In this document: piece by piece, positions 14,897-24,023 of the stretch | Layout: each line of letters starts with the position of its first letter | Numbering within the stretch: the first letter of the stretch is position 1 | Made by a program: the position numbers and the translations under genes | Assembly: GCA_018061755.1 (NCBI GenBank) | Contig: JAGOTP010000010.1 | Span: forward strand, 1-39,671 | Reading direction: 5' to 3' | DNA from: Patescibacteria group bacterium | Lineage (GTDB): Bacteria; Patescibacteriota; Patescibacteriia; 2-12-FULL-60-25 | DNA length: 39,671 bases | Notes under the pieces: generated by a model | The model's database searches: none | What the model was told of the DNA's origin: nothing | The model's input: the letters and a program-made list of their open reading frames with translations, nothing else

Positions 14897-15946
14897 ATGG
14901 ATGTTTTCTCTATTGCTCGTCCGATGGGTTTCGTCGCGATCGCGTTCTTGCTGTCAGCTTTGGCTATGCCAAGTTTGATTCGGACGCTCAAGCGCTTAGG
15001 GATGGGTAAACAGATTCGTGATTCAGCGGTAGCACCGATCATGGCTGAGATGCATAAGGCTAAAGCGGGAACGCCGACCATGGGGGGAATCGTGATTTGG
15101 GGAACGACGCTGTGTATCGTCCTCTTGGTGGCTGCTGGTTGTGCGTTGTCTGCTCCTGGTTCGTTGATCTGTCGTGTCAGTTTCTTGTCACGTGCGCAAA
15201 CCTGGTTGCCGCTCGGACTCATGTTTGCGGCGGCCTTGATTGGCTTGGTTGATGATTATCTCAATGTCCGACGAATTGGCTCGAAAGGTGGGGGATTGCG
15301 TGAGCGTCATCGGTTGATTTCCTATGGGTTGATCGCCGTGATCGGCGCTTGGTGGTTTTATTCCAAGCTCGGTTGGGAACACTTGCACGTTCCTTTTTTC
15401 GGGACGTATGAAATTGGGTTGTGGTATATCCCATTTTTCTTGCTCGTGATCGTTGCGACGTCTCATTCCGTCAATGTAACAGATGGCTTAGATGGTTTAT
15501 CGGGAGGAACGCTGCTCTCAGCCTTGGGTGCTTATGGCGTCATCGCTTGGTCGCAGGGCCGAACCGATCTCGCTACGCTGTGCGCTGTTCTCGTCGGGGC
15601 CCTCATGGGCTTCCTATGGTTCAACATAAATCCAGCCGAAGTCTTTATCGGTGATACGGGTGCCATGTCGCTCGGAACGGTTTTGGGAGTCGTCGCTCTG
15701 ATGACAAATCAGCCTCTCCTGCTGCTCATCATCGGCTTGCCATTCGTAGTTGAGAGTTTATCAGTTATCATACAAGTAGCGAGCAAGAAGTTACGCAAGG
15801 GCAAGAAGATTTTCAAAAGTGCGCCGCTCCACCACCATCTGCAAGCGATTGGCTGGAGCGAGCCGAAGATCGTCATGCGCTTCTGGATGATCTCGCTTGC
15901 TTTATCTGGAGTCGGTGTCGCTATTGCCCTGGTTGATCGAGTCTAA
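14897..15946 (+). CDS. mraY: Phospho-N-acetylmuramoyl-pentapeptide transferase
   Basis: MraY attaches phospho-MurNAc-pentapeptide to undecaprenyl phosphate, making lipid I. The signature HKAKAGTPTMGGIVIWG (about 54-70) is present, then LVDDYLNVRR (catalytic Asp pair), VTDGLDGLSGGT, FIGDTGAMSLG and APLHHHLQAIGW. About ten membrane helices are seen. All catalytic motifs are intact, unlike the paralogue at 75. It heads a tight mraY-ftsW-murG group with gaps of 8 bp and a 4-bp overlap. Confidence 0.97.
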   Translation: MDVFSIARPMGFVAIAFLLSALAMPSLIRTLKRLGMGKQIRDSAVAPIMAEMHKAKAGTPTMGGIVIWGTTLCIVLLVAAGCALSAPGSLICRVSFLSRAQTWLPLGLMFAAALIGLVDDYLNVRRIGSKGGGLRERHRLISYGLIAVIGAWWFYSKLGWEHLHVPFFGTYEIGLWYIPFFLLVIVATSHSVNVTDGLDGLSGGTLLSALGAYGVIAWSQGRTDLATLCAVLVGALMGFLWFNINPAEVFIGDTGAMSLGTVLGVVALMTNQPLLLLIIGLPFVVESLSVIIQVASKKLRKGKKIFKSAPLHHHLQAIGWSEPKIVMRFWMISLALSGVGVAIALVDRV

Positions 15947-15954
15947 TATCCCTC

Positions 15955-17091
15955 ATGTCCGTTCTTGAACGTCTTCGCTCCTTAGACCCTACCATCGTTG
16001 GCTTGACGCTGACGTTACTTGTCGTTGGGTTATTACTTTTGTTCTCAGCAACGGTAGCAGTTGGTGTCCAGCGAGCAGGGGATAGTTTGTTTTTTGTAAA
16101 AAATCAGTTGATTAAAGGGGTTATTCCAGGCACGTTTGCTTTTTTGCTGGCTGCTTTGATTGATTATCGAACCTGGCGAACATGGGCGTTAGGGGCGTTG
16201 ATAATCTCGATCGGACTTTTATTACTGGTCTATGTTCCAGGTGTTGGCGTAATTTTGAATGGAGCCCGTGGCTGGATTCGTATTGCAGGATTGCAGTTTC
16301 AGCCATCTGAGATTGTGAAAGTTAGCTTTATTGTCTACTTGGCTGCCTGGCTAGCGAGTCGTAAAGCAGATGAGGTGCATAAGCTTGAGACGGGCTTGAT
16401 CCCGTTCTTATTTGCCTTAGGTAGTGTCATGTTTTTGCTCATCATGCAACCGGATACGGGTTCGATGATGGTGCTCGTTGGTACGTCGCTGACCATGTAT
16501 TTTTTGTCGGGAGCGCCTGTTTCATGGTTCGTTTTGCTTTGTGCGTTGGGTTCTGGCCTCTTGGCGCTGTTGATCAAAATCTCGCCTTATCGTGCCGCTC
16601 GTTTCATGGTCTTTTTGCGACCAGAACTTGATCCTAAGGGAATTGGCTACCACATCAACCAAGCCGTATTGGCGATCGGGTCAGGCGGATGGCTTGGTCT
16701 AGGTTACGGTCAATCGCGTCAAAAATATCTGTATCTGCCTGAAGTTGAGTCAGACTCGATTGTGGCAGTTGTAGCCGAGGAATTGGGCTTTCTGGCCATC
16801 TGTTTGTTGCTCGCCCTGTTTGGAGCGCTTATCTGGCGCTGTTTTACGATTGCTCGTGAAGCCAAAGATCCCTTTGGAACTTATCTCGCTGCTGGTGTCG
16901 GTATGATGCTGGTGGTTCAATGTGTGATGAATATTGGTTCTATGACAGGCTTATTGCCGATTACAGGTGTGACGTTGCCCTTCATATCGCATGGTGGTAC
17001 CGCCATGGTTATGATCATGGGTTGTATGGGTCTGATTGCCGGTATCCCATCGCGTCAGTCAACTCGTTCTTCACTTCGTCCACGTCTATGA
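15955..17091 (+). CDS. ftsW: Septal peptidoglycan glycosyltransferase FtsW (SEDS family)
   Basis: SEDS-family polymerase with about ten helices, which polymerises lipid II at the division site. I see LLLLFSATVAVG near the N-terminus, NGARGWIRIAGLQFQPSEIVKVSFIVYLA (split here by family wording: the GARGWI and QPSE motifs), and the C-terminal TGLLPITGVTLPFISHGGTAMV signature. RodA is the alternative, but its place between mraY and murG favours FtsW. The stop TGA overlaps the first ATG of murG. There is no Shine-Dalgarno site. Confidence 0.92.
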   Translation: MSVLERLRSLDPTIVGLTLTLLVVGLLLLFSATVAVGVQRAGDSLFFVKNQLIKGVIPGTFAFLLAALIDYRTWRTWALGALIISIGLLLLVYVPGVGVILNGARGWIRIAGLQFQPSEIVKVSFIVYLAAWLASRKADEVHKLETGLIPFLFALGSVMFLLIMQPDTGSMMVLVGTSLTMYFLSGAPVSWFVLLCALGSGLLALLIKISPYRAARFMVFLRPELDPKGIGYHINQAVLAIGSGGWLGLGYGQSRQKYLYLPEVESDSIVAVVAEELGFLAICLLLALFGALIWRCFTIAREAKDPFGTYLAAGVGMMLVVQCVMNIGSMTGLLPITGVTLPFISHGGTAMVMIMGCMGLIAGIPSRQSTRSSLRPRL

Positions 17092-18182
17092 TGATTACCT
17101 TTGTCGGAGGAGGTTCGCTTGGTCCGGTCACGCCGTTGCTGGCTGTGGCGGAAGCGTTGCGTAGACTGGATCGATCTGCACAGGTGACTTGGATTGGAAC
17201 GCCCGATGGTCCTGAGCGATTGGTAGTCGAAGCGGCTGGTATTCCATTCCATTTCTTGCCTGTCGTGAAATGGCCACGTTATCCCTCTTGGCGTTGGTTG
17301 ACCTTTCCTTTCGATTGGATCCGCGTCCGTCATTTGGCGTCTGAGTTGTTGACTCGTCTAAAATCGGAAGTCGTTGTCTCTGCTGGTGGATTTACGGCAG
17401 CCCCTGTTTTTATCGAAGCAGCGAAACAAGGTGTCCCTTGTGTGGCGCATCAACTTGATTTGAAGCCTGCCTTGACGAATCGGCGGATTGCTCGCTTATG
17501 TGACAGTGTGACGACGTCATTCGAATATGAACGCCCCCCATTTGGTGAATGGGTTTCCGATGAACGTATTCCAACCCCTGTCCGTTTTCATGCATCGGAT
17601 CTACCGACCCGAGCTGCAGCGGCCAAGCATTTTGGTCTCGATCCAAAACAGCCAATTATTCTGATTTTTGGTGGTGGTACGGGTTCACAACCTCTGAATC
17701 AGCACGTTCAACGAACCAAAAAGCGTTGGCTGGCTTTCACTCAAGTTCTTCACCTCACAGGAAAAGGGAAGGATAAAGGATTCGCGCCAGAGAAAGGCTA
17801 TATTGTCCGTGATTTGTTGGTTGATGAAATGGTGCAGGCTTATGCGGCAGCAGATCTCGTTATTTCACGTGCAGGATTTGCCACGTTGTCGGAAATGACA
17901 GCTGGTTTATCGATTCCGAACATCGTTGTGCCGTTGCCGGGAACAGAACAAGAAGCGAATGCGAAAGCCTTCGAAGAACAGGGGGGATCGGTCGTCGTTC
18001 AGCAGTCACACCCAAGATTTGATGAGGAGTTACTTGCGACGGCAGAATTGCTCTTACATGACGAAGAGGGCCGACGAAAGATGGGAGATAAAGCGCATGC
18101 TTTTCTGCCGACTGATGATGGAACGACCTTGGCGAAGAGGATTTTGAAAATAGTGAAAGCACGAGCGAAAAACAGCGCATGA
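17088..18182 (+). CDS. murG: UDP-GlcNAc:lipid I GlcNAc transferase MurG
   Basis: MurG adds GlcNAc to lipid I to make lipid II, at the inner face of the membrane. The GT-B fold shows an N-terminal glycine loop (FVGGGSLGPVTPLLAVAEAL), HQLDLKPALTNR, the second-domain start LIFGGGTGSQPLN and the sugar-nucleotide site ISRAGFATLSEMTAGLSIPNIVVPLP. The loop reads G-S-L-G-P where E. coli has G-T-G-G-H, so the conserved His is Pro. I chose ATG 17088, in the ATGA overlap with ftsW. A second ATG directly follows. The stop at 18180-18182 lies inside the terminator stem. Confidence 0.95.
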   Translation: MMITFVGGGSLGPVTPLLAVAEALRRLDRSAQVTWIGTPDGPERLVVEAAGIPFHFLPVVKWPRYPSWRWLTFPFDWIRVRHLASELLTRLKSEVVVSAGGFTAAPVFIEAAKQGVPCVAHQLDLKPALTNRRIARLCDSVTTSFEYERPPFGEWVSDERIPTPVRFHASDLPTRAAAAKHFGLDPKQPIILIFGGGTGSQPLNQHVQRTKKRWLAFTQVLHLTGKGKDKGFAPEKGYIVRDLLVDEMVQAYAAADLVISRAGFATLSEMTAGLSIPNIVVPLPGTEQEANAKAFEEQGGSVVVQQSHPRFDEELLATAELLLHDEEGRRKMGDKAHAFLPTDDGTTLAKRILKIVKARAKNSA

Positions 18183-18196
18183 GCATGCGCTGTTTT
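18169..18196. terminator. Bidirectional terminator between murG and topA
   Basis: AAAACAGCGCATG (18169-18181) is perfectly complementary to CATGCGCTGTTTT (18184-18196). The A-run and T-run suit both convergent genes. The murG stop codon is part of the left arm and loop. Confidence 0.9.
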
Positions 18197-18217
18197 CACT
18201 GATTGGTACTGCTCGTT

Positions 18218-20806
18218 CTAGTTTGACGCGGCTTTTTTGCTCCGTGTTCGTTTACGCGGTGTTTTTTCCTGTCGTGTTTCAATCAATTCGACTGCTTGTT
18301 CGATGGTGATGTTTTCCGGTGTAATCGTTTTTGGGATTGTGGCATTGATTGTCCCGTATTTCACGTACGCGCCATATTTCCCATCGTGAACGGTGATATC
18401 TCCTTTCCCATTTGGATAGGCGCCAAGTGTTCGGCCGGCACTTTTACCTGCACGTCCTCCACGGCCTTTTTTCGGTTCGGCGAGGAGCGCTAAGGCGCGC
18501 TCAAGCCCAACGGTCAGAACATTGTCTTCCGCTTGCAGTGAGCGGAAGTCGCCATCATGCACAATATACGGTCCAAAACGTCCTAGACCAGCACGAACGT
18601 CTTTCCCGCTGGTTGGATGCTGTCCCAAGAGGCGGGGGAGCGATAATAAGCCAAGTGCCATCTCGCGGTCGAGTGTTTCGATCGGGACGGTTTTAGGAAT
18701 CGAAATACGTTTTGGTTTATCTTTCGATTTCGGATCCTCTGGATCTTCACCCAATTGAAGATACGGACCGTAGCTGCCGGTGCGTAGGTAGATGTACTTT
18801 CCTGTCTCTGTGTCCTGACCTAGCGTGGTTGGGCCTTGCTGGGCATGAGCGAGCAATTCAGCTAAGCGGGCAGGTGTGACATCACCCGGCAAGAAATCTG
18901 GTTCAAGCGACGCTTTGACGGGTGTTCCATGTTCAGGATGCAGACCTTCAAGGTAAGGGCCGAACCGTCCAATGAAGAACTGCATGTTGGGTGCAGTGCT
19001 GATTTCGATCAGACGGGCGTTGGTTGTATCGTCTTTGCGTGTCGTTTCTGTTTCCACTTTTTGCGCTAAGCCATCCGCACCTTGGTAGAAGGCTTTGAGG
19101 TAGGCCAGCCAATCAGCGGTCCCATCAGCGATGTGGTCGAGCTCATCTTCCATTTTGGAAGTGAAGGCAATTTGTACGAGATCAGGGAAAGAGCGCTCCA
19201 AGTATTGAACGACTGCGAAACCTGTGAAGGTGGGAGCGAGTGATCCGCTGACTTTTTTGACGTAGGCACGATCAAGTAAGGTCGCGATGGTAGCGGCGTA
19301 GGTACTTGGACGACCGATCCCTTCTTTTTCCATGAACTGGACCAAGCCAGCTTCGCTGTAGCGGCCAGGTGGCTTTGTTTCGTGACCTTTTGGTTCGACG
19401 GATAGGCAGGTTGGTTTCTGGCCTTCTGTGAGGGCTGGGAGGGGTCGTTCTTGATCGTTCAAGGCTTCTTCTGTGTCTTCCTTGCCTTCGACGTAAGCGC
19501 GTAAAAAGCCTGGTGAGAGAATACGTAATCCATTGGCTTGGAATACCGCCCCATCGGTAGCATCTATCGTGGCTTGTGACTGCATGAGCGTAGCATCTGG
19601 CATTTGGCTCGCCATGGCACGCATCCAGATCAATTCGTAGACCTTGCGTTCTTCGCCACCGATATCCAAGTCGCTCGGAGGCGTGAATGACAAGCTCGGA
19701 CGAATCGCTTCGTGTGCTTCCTGTGCGCCTTTGGCGGTCGAAGCGTAGATACGTGGAGCGGCAGGAACGAATTCAGCCCCGAAACGATCGGAAATACGGG
19801 AACGAATGCCTTGGATTGCTTCTTGCGACAAGGCGGTCGAGTCCGTACGCATGTAGGTGATAAAGCCGTGTTCGTACAAACGCTGCGCGATCGACATCGT
19901 CTCTTTCGAGGATAGGCCGAGTTTGCGGTTGGCTTCCTGCTGCAAGGTAGAAGTTGTAAACGGGGCAGGTGCTTTGCGAGAGGTCTGTTTTTCTTGGACT
20001 TCACGCACCGTCCATGGACCAGCCTGACACGCTTCAGCAATGGCTTTCGCTTGTGTCTCGTCCAATACAACAACCCCTGTTGTTTTATGTAAAGCACCAG
20101 TGGCTTCATCGAAATGTTTTCCGGTTGCGACGACCCCTTCTTTGACGCGAATCAATTTGGCTTCAAAGCTCATTTTGTCGGCTTCAAGCTGTGCTACTGC
20201 GTCCCAATAGTTGGCTTTAACAAAACGCATGCGGGCGCGTTCACGATCGACGATGGCTTTCAGAACGGCTGATTGCACGCGTCCGGCGGACAGGCCGTAG
20301 GCAATGCGCTTCCAGAGAACGGGGGATACACTGTAGCCCACCAAGCGGTCCAAGATGCGTCGCGTTTCTTGCGCGCGTACCAAACGCTCATCCAGTTCAC
20401 GCGGATGAGCGAGCGCGGCTTCGATGGCGGTCTTGGTAATCTCATGGAAGACCATGCGCTTCACGGGAACTTTTGGATGCAAGACTTCAAGCAAGTGCCA
20501 GCTGATGCTTTCTCCTTCACGGTCTTCATCAGTTGCCAAATAGATATCATCCGCATCTTTGACGGCTGCTTTTAATTCGGCCACAGTTTTTTTCTTTGAA
20601 GGCGAGACGATGTAGAGCGGTTCAAAGGTCTCAGGATCGACGCCCAGCTTGCCCTGAGGCGTTTTTTTCAAGGCTTCTGGCACATCGGCTGAAGAGGCCG
20701 GGAGATCGCGAATATGCCCCATGGAGGCCAAGACGGTGTAGTCTTTTCCTAGGTATTTACGAATGGTTTTGGCTTTGGTGGGAGACTCGACGATGACGAG
20801 GTGCAT
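18218..20806 (-). CDS. topA: DNA topoisomerase I
   Basis: Type IA topoisomerase that relaxes negative supercoils. The Toprim domain opens HLVIVESPTKAKTIRKYLG and carries YLATDEDREGESISWHL with its metal-binding Asp residues. The catalytic Tyr is in FITYMRTDSTALS (about residue 315). The C-terminal half has four short repeats of the zinc-less topoisomerase tail type, each with a core such as GRFGPYLEG, GSYGPYLQL, GRFGPYIVH and GKYGAYVKY. No zinc-finger cysteines remain there. The last 20 residues are Lys/Arg-rich. At 862 residues it is of normal size. Its promoter is at 20818-20846. Confidence 0.97.
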   Translation of the reverse strand: MHLVIVESPTKAKTIRKYLGKDYTVLASMGHIRDLPASSADVPEALKKTPQGKLGVDPETFEPLYIVSPSKKKTVAELKAAVKDADDIYLATDEDREGESISWHLLEVLHPKVPVKRMVFHEITKTAIEAALAHPRELDERLVRAQETRRILDRLVGYSVSPVLWKRIAYGLSAGRVQSAVLKAIVDRERARMRFVKANYWDAVAQLEADKMSFEAKLIRVKEGVVATGKHFDEATGALHKTTGVVVLDETQAKAIAEACQAGPWTVREVQEKQTSRKAPAPFTTSTLQQEANRKLGLSSKETMSIAQRLYEHGFITYMRTDSTALSQEAIQGIRSRISDRFGAEFVPAAPRIYASTAKGAQEAHEAIRPSLSFTPPSDLDIGGEERKVYELIWMRAMASQMPDATLMQSQATIDATDGAVFQANGLRILSPGFLRAYVEGKEDTEEALNDQERPLPALTEGQKPTCLSVEPKGHETKPPGRYSEAGLVQFMEKEGIGRPSTYAATIATLLDRAYVKKVSGSLAPTFTGFAVVQYLERSFPDLVQIAFTSKMEDELDHIADGTADWLAYLKAFYQGADGLAQKVETETTRKDDTTNARLIEISTAPNMQFFIGRFGPYLEGLHPEHGTPVKASLEPDFLPGDVTPARLAELLAHAQQGPTTLGQDTETGKYIYLRTGSYGPYLQLGEDPEDPKSKDKPKRISIPKTVPIETLDREMALGLLSLPRLLGQHPTSGKDVRAGLGRFGPYIVHDGDFRSLQAEDNVLTVGLERALALLAEPKKGRGGRAGKSAGRTLGAYPNGKGDITVHDGKYGAYVKYGTINATIPKTITPENITIEQAVELIETRQEKTPRKRTRSKKAASN

Positions 20807-20817
20807 AGGATGGGGCT

Positions 20818-20846
20818 AGTGTACTGATGAGCAGGGTGTGTGACAA
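20818..20846 (-). promoter_or_regulatory. Promoter of topA
   Basis: Minus strand: TTGTCA (20841-20846), a 17-bp spacer, TACACT (20818-20823). The ATG at 20806 is 11 bp past the -10, so the leader would be about 5 nt. Confidence 0.6.
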
Positions 20847-20875
20847 ATCGGCTAAGTATTTTGCAGAAGGGTCTC

Positions 20876-21970
20876 TCAGATCCGTCCCCAGAGATGATGA
20901 TCCAGTCGAACGACCAATTGTTTGAGCTCCAGCATGCTGAGAGCTTGGCTAATCCGACCAATTGACCAATCGTTGCCCCGAGCTAGTTCGTCACTGGTTT
21001 GTGGACTCGTCAGATATTCGAAGAGTGAGCGTTCGTCGGGGGTGAGGGGAAGGACGACTTGTGCTTGAGCCGAGCTTTCCGCTCGATCGAGATTTAGTGC
21101 TTGCAAGATATCGTTGGCTTCGGCGCAGAGTCGGGCGCCCGAGCGAATAAGCTGATGGGTTCCGGCTGAAACGTCTGACCAGATGGATCCGGGAACCGCT
21201 AAGACTTCTTGCCCGTGATCGAGGGCGAGACGAGCGGTGATGAGCGTTCCGCTGTCGATAGCTGCTTCGATGACCACGACCGCTTGCGCTAAGCCTGCAA
21301 TGAGACGATTCCGGATCGGAAAAGCCTCTGGCCTTGGTCGCGTCCCAGGCGGTGCTTCCGACAAGAGACAGCCGCCCTGTTCCAAAATCTGTTCCGCTAA
21401 GCGTTGATTGAAACGTGGGTAGATCTTTTTCTGATCAACACCAGAAGCTAAGACGGCACAGGTGTAACTTTTTCTGTTGAGAGCGAGCGCATGGGCGAAA
21501 GCATCTGTGCCTAAAGCCAGACCAGAGATAATGGGAATGCCTTGCTCAGCAATCGGGCCAACGATCCGTTCCAATGCCTGTGAGCCATATTCACTTGGTC
21601 GGCGTGTCCCGACGACCGCAATGGTTGGTCGATTGCTCGGAAGAACACCACGCACGAACAGAACCTCTGGCGGATCATGAATAGTCGTGAGGCTGAGGGG
21701 ATAGTCCAGATCTTCCCGCAAAACGATACGAATACCTTCGTCCGTCAGTGTCTGTTCAAATTTTTCGAGATCAAAGCTCGTCCTCCAGGGAACAAACCGT
21801 TCACAGCAGGTATCGCTCACGCCGATCTCGCGTAGAGTTGACTGCGAGGCCTGCCAAATATCTTCCGCTCCCAATTTGTGTTTCTGAAAACGCCGGATGG
21901 TTCCGGCTCCGATCAAGCTAAATGATGCGATCGCGCCCCACAGGAGGCGTTGGTTCGGCGGCAGTGTCAT
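20876..21970 (-). CDS. dprA: DNA-processing protein DprA
   Basis: DprA protects incoming single-stranded DNA and loads RecA during natural transformation. The 364 residues have an N-terminal helix-hairpin-helix-like region (LIGAGTIRRFQKHK), then the Rossmann core with AVVGTRRPSEYGSQALERI, ISGLALGTDAFAHALAL, VLASGVDQKKIYP and LISEAPPG-like LLSEAPPGTRPRPEAFPIRNRLIAGL. A C-terminal winged-helix domain lies at about 295-364. It overlaps the end of pth by 53 bp and ends the LCP-der-pth-dprA operon. Its presence suggests this cell takes up DNA, relevant to the GC-rich inserts. Confidence 0.95.
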   Translation of the reverse strand: MTLPPNQRLLWGAIASFSLIGAGTIRRFQKHKLGAEDIWQASQSTLREIGVSDTCCERFVPWRTSFDLEKFEQTLTDEGIRIVLREDLDYPLSLTTIHDPPEVLFVRGVLPSNRPTIAVVGTRRPSEYGSQALERIVGPIAEQGIPIISGLALGTDAFAHALALNRKSYTCAVLASGVDQKKIYPRFNQRLAEQILEQGGCLLSEAPPGTRPRPEAFPIRNRLIAGLAQAVVVIEAAIDSGTLITARLALDHGQEVLAVPGSIWSDVSAGTHQLIRSGARLCAEANDILQALNLDRAESSAQAQVVLPLTPDERSLFEYLTSPQTSDELARGNDWSIGRISQALSMLELKQLVVRLDHHLWGRI

Positions 21971-22544
21971 ATCTACTGCCGTTCCATAGATTCATGGTCT
22001 TTGTCAAGCCTTCACGAATCCAACATTCGATGGCGTCGGCTGCTCGTTCGAGTGTGTTTGATAGTTCAGCACGTTCTATCTGAGAGAATTTCTGTAAAAC
22101 ATAGTCTTTCGAAGTCAGTGGCTCCACTGGTCGTCCAATGCCGATGCGTAAACGAGAAAATTGTGTCGTGCCCGTCAGCTCGTAAATCGATGCGATGCCG
22201 TTGTGACCCCCGGGACTTCCGTTCTCACGAAAGGCGAAGGTGCCAAAGGCGTAATCCAACTCATCTTGTACCAAAAGGATATTCGTCAGGGGAATTTTGA
22301 AATACTGCGCGATGGCTTGGACGGCTCGTCCCGACTCGTTCATGTAGGTGATGGGCAAGGAGAGAAGGGCTTGCTCATGATCGAAACGGGTATCGGCAAG
22401 CAGGGTATGTAGACTTCGTTCTTCGCGAAAGGTTGAAGTTTGGCGTTTAGCAAGGGTTTCAACGGCCAGCCAGCCCAAATTATGCCGGGTGTCGGCATAG
22501 TCTGCTCCTGGATTCCCCAAGCCCACGATCAGCTTCTTCGGCAT
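21918..22544 (-). CDS. pth: Peptidyl-tRNA hydrolase
   Basis: Pth frees tRNA from peptidyl-tRNA dropped by stalled ribosomes. The start KLIVGLGNPGADYADTRHNLGW carries the catalytic His (about 21). YMNESGRAVQAI, VQDELDYAFGTFAFRENGSPGGHNGI and RLRIGIGRP follow in order. The 208-residue protein has a C-terminal extension of about 20 residues (NGSRYDTAAEPTPPVGRDRII) read from DNA that also encodes the start of DprA. It lies 8 bp behind der in the operon. Confidence 0.96.
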   Translation of the reverse strand: MPKKLIVGLGNPGADYADTRHNLGWLAVETLAKRQTSTFREERSLHTLLADTRFDHEQALLSLPITYMNESGRAVQAIAQYFKIPLTNILLVQDELDYAFGTFAFRENGSPGGHNGIASIYELTGTTQFSRLRIGIGRPVEPLTSKDYVLQKFSQIERAELSNTLERAADAIECWIREGLTKTMNLWNGSRYDTAAEPTPPVGRDRII

Positions 22545-22552
22545 AGCGGCGT

Positions 22553-24022
22553 TTACTGATACTTCTGACGACGACGCGTCTGGTTGACGAGGACTTTCTT
22601 CTCGCGAATTTTTCCGGCCACCGCTTCCATACCTGGTCCGTGGAGGTTGTGTGACTTCTGTGATTTGGCGACTGGCAAGTGACGAACCTTGGTAATGATT
22701 GGCGTACCAGTGAACAAGAACTTGTTGCGCAAGCGCTTTTCAAAGAATTTCAACCAGTTGTGATGCACGCTGTCCTTTTCCCCGTGGACCGTGATAAGGA
22801 AAGTCGGAGGTTCGTGGTCGATCTGTGCAACGTCGTAAATGCGCGGCGACTTTGGACCATACGAGGCCAACGGCTTCATGGCTTTGATACACGATTTCAA
22901 CAAGCGGTTGAGCGCATTGTAGTCGATGTGACGTTTACGTTCTTCTTGAACCTTGAGCGCAGCTTCAAGCAAGGTGTGCATGCGCTGTCTTTTCAAAGCA
23001 CTTACAAAAATCATCGGAGCCCAAGCCAAGAAAGGGAAAAGCGAGCGAATGATCTCTTCGTAGCTTTGGGTGCTTTTGGTCGTTTTGTTCTGAATCAAGT
23101 CCCACTTGTTGGCGACGAGCACGACGCCTTTGGCTCGTTCTTCGAGATAGCCGGCTAACGAGCGATCTTGTGCCGTCGGATCTTCACTGGCATCAAATAC
23201 CAGGAAAGCGACGTCACAGGCATCGATTGCGCCCAGGTTACGTTCAACACCGGCTTCTTCGATTTTGCTACGCAAAGAAGCGTTGCGGCGCATACCGGCT
23301 GTATCAATCAAGGTCAGTTTATGACCCTGGAATTCCAAATGGGTGTCTTGTGGTTCGCGGGTGGTGTGCGCAATTGGCGAGACGATGACACGCTCTTCGC
23401 CCAAGATGGAGTTCACGATCGACGATTTGCCGACATTCGGTCGACCGACGATCGCGATCTTCACGCGTTCGTCTTGTTTGGCGCTAACAGTTGGCACGCC
23501 GCGTTTGTCGAGTTCAATCAGGACTTCATCTAACAAGTCGCCGATGCCAAGACCAGTGGTGGCGCTAATGCCGCGAGGTTCGCCTAAACGCAAACTATAG
23601 AAGCCAGGATCAACGGCGGAAGACAGATCTTTCAACGTATCGACTTTGTTTACAATCAGCCAAATCTCTTTTTTGTGATGTGCGCGGACGAACTCGGTCA
23701 GTTCTTTATCTTGAGGGAGGAGACCGGTTTTTCCATCAACGACGAAAAGCACGAGATCAGCATCTTCAATCGCATTCAAGGATTGCTCTTTGATTCCGTC
23801 GCCAATCACATCTGGTTCAGTATCCATCCCTCCTGTGTCAACCAATGTAAACTCTTGGCTACGCCAAAGGACGAGACCGTGTTTACGGTCGCGGGTGGTG
23901 TGGGGGTCTTTGCTGACCAGCGCATGACCGCTTTCCGTCAGACGATTCCAGAGGCTGGATTTGCCGACGTTGGTTCGGCCAACGAGGGCAACGCGCGGAA
24001 TTCGGGGGGTGGTCTGTTCCAT
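22553..24022 (-). CDS. der: Ribosome-assembly GTPase Der (EngA)
   Basis: Der has two tandem GTPase domains and is needed to mature the 50S subunit. Domain 1 has GRTNVGKSSLWNRL, DTGGMD and NKVD. Domain 2 has GRPNVGKSSIVNSIL, DTAGMRR and NKWD. A C-terminal KH-like domain (about 370-470) follows with FFEKRLRNKFLFTGTPI, then a basic tail VNQTRRRQKYQ. All G motifs are intact. It begins 1 bp after the LCP stop, so the two are tightly coupled. Confidence 0.96.
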   Translation of the reverse strand: MEQTTPRIPRVALVGRTNVGKSSLWNRLTESGHALVSKDPHTTRDRKHGLVLWRSQEFTLVDTGGMDTEPDVIGDGIKEQSLNAIEDADLVLFVVDGKTGLLPQDKELTEFVRAHHKKEIWLIVNKVDTLKDLSSAVDPGFYSLRLGEPRGISATTGLGIGDLLDEVLIELDKRGVPTVSAKQDERVKIAIVGRPNVGKSSIVNSILGEERVIVSPIAHTTREPQDTHLEFQGHKLTLIDTAGMRRNASLRSKIEEAGVERNLGAIDACDVAFLVFDASEDPTAQDRSLAGYLEERAKGVVLVANKWDLIQNKTTKSTQSYEEIIRSLFPFLAWAPMIFVSALKRQRMHTLLEAALKVQEERKRHIDYNALNRLLKSCIKAMKPLASYGPKSPRIYDVAQIDHEPPTFLITVHGEKDSVHHNWLKFFEKRLRNKFLFTGTPIITKVRHLPVAKSQKSHNLHGPGMEAVAGKIREKKVLVNQTRRRQKYQ

Positions 24023-24023
24023 A

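Noticed and set aside
17081-18182. UGA recoding as in SR1/Gracilibacteria (code 25)
   Set aside because: TGA ends ftsW and murG exactly where families end and starts overlap. No in-frame TGA interrupts any gene.
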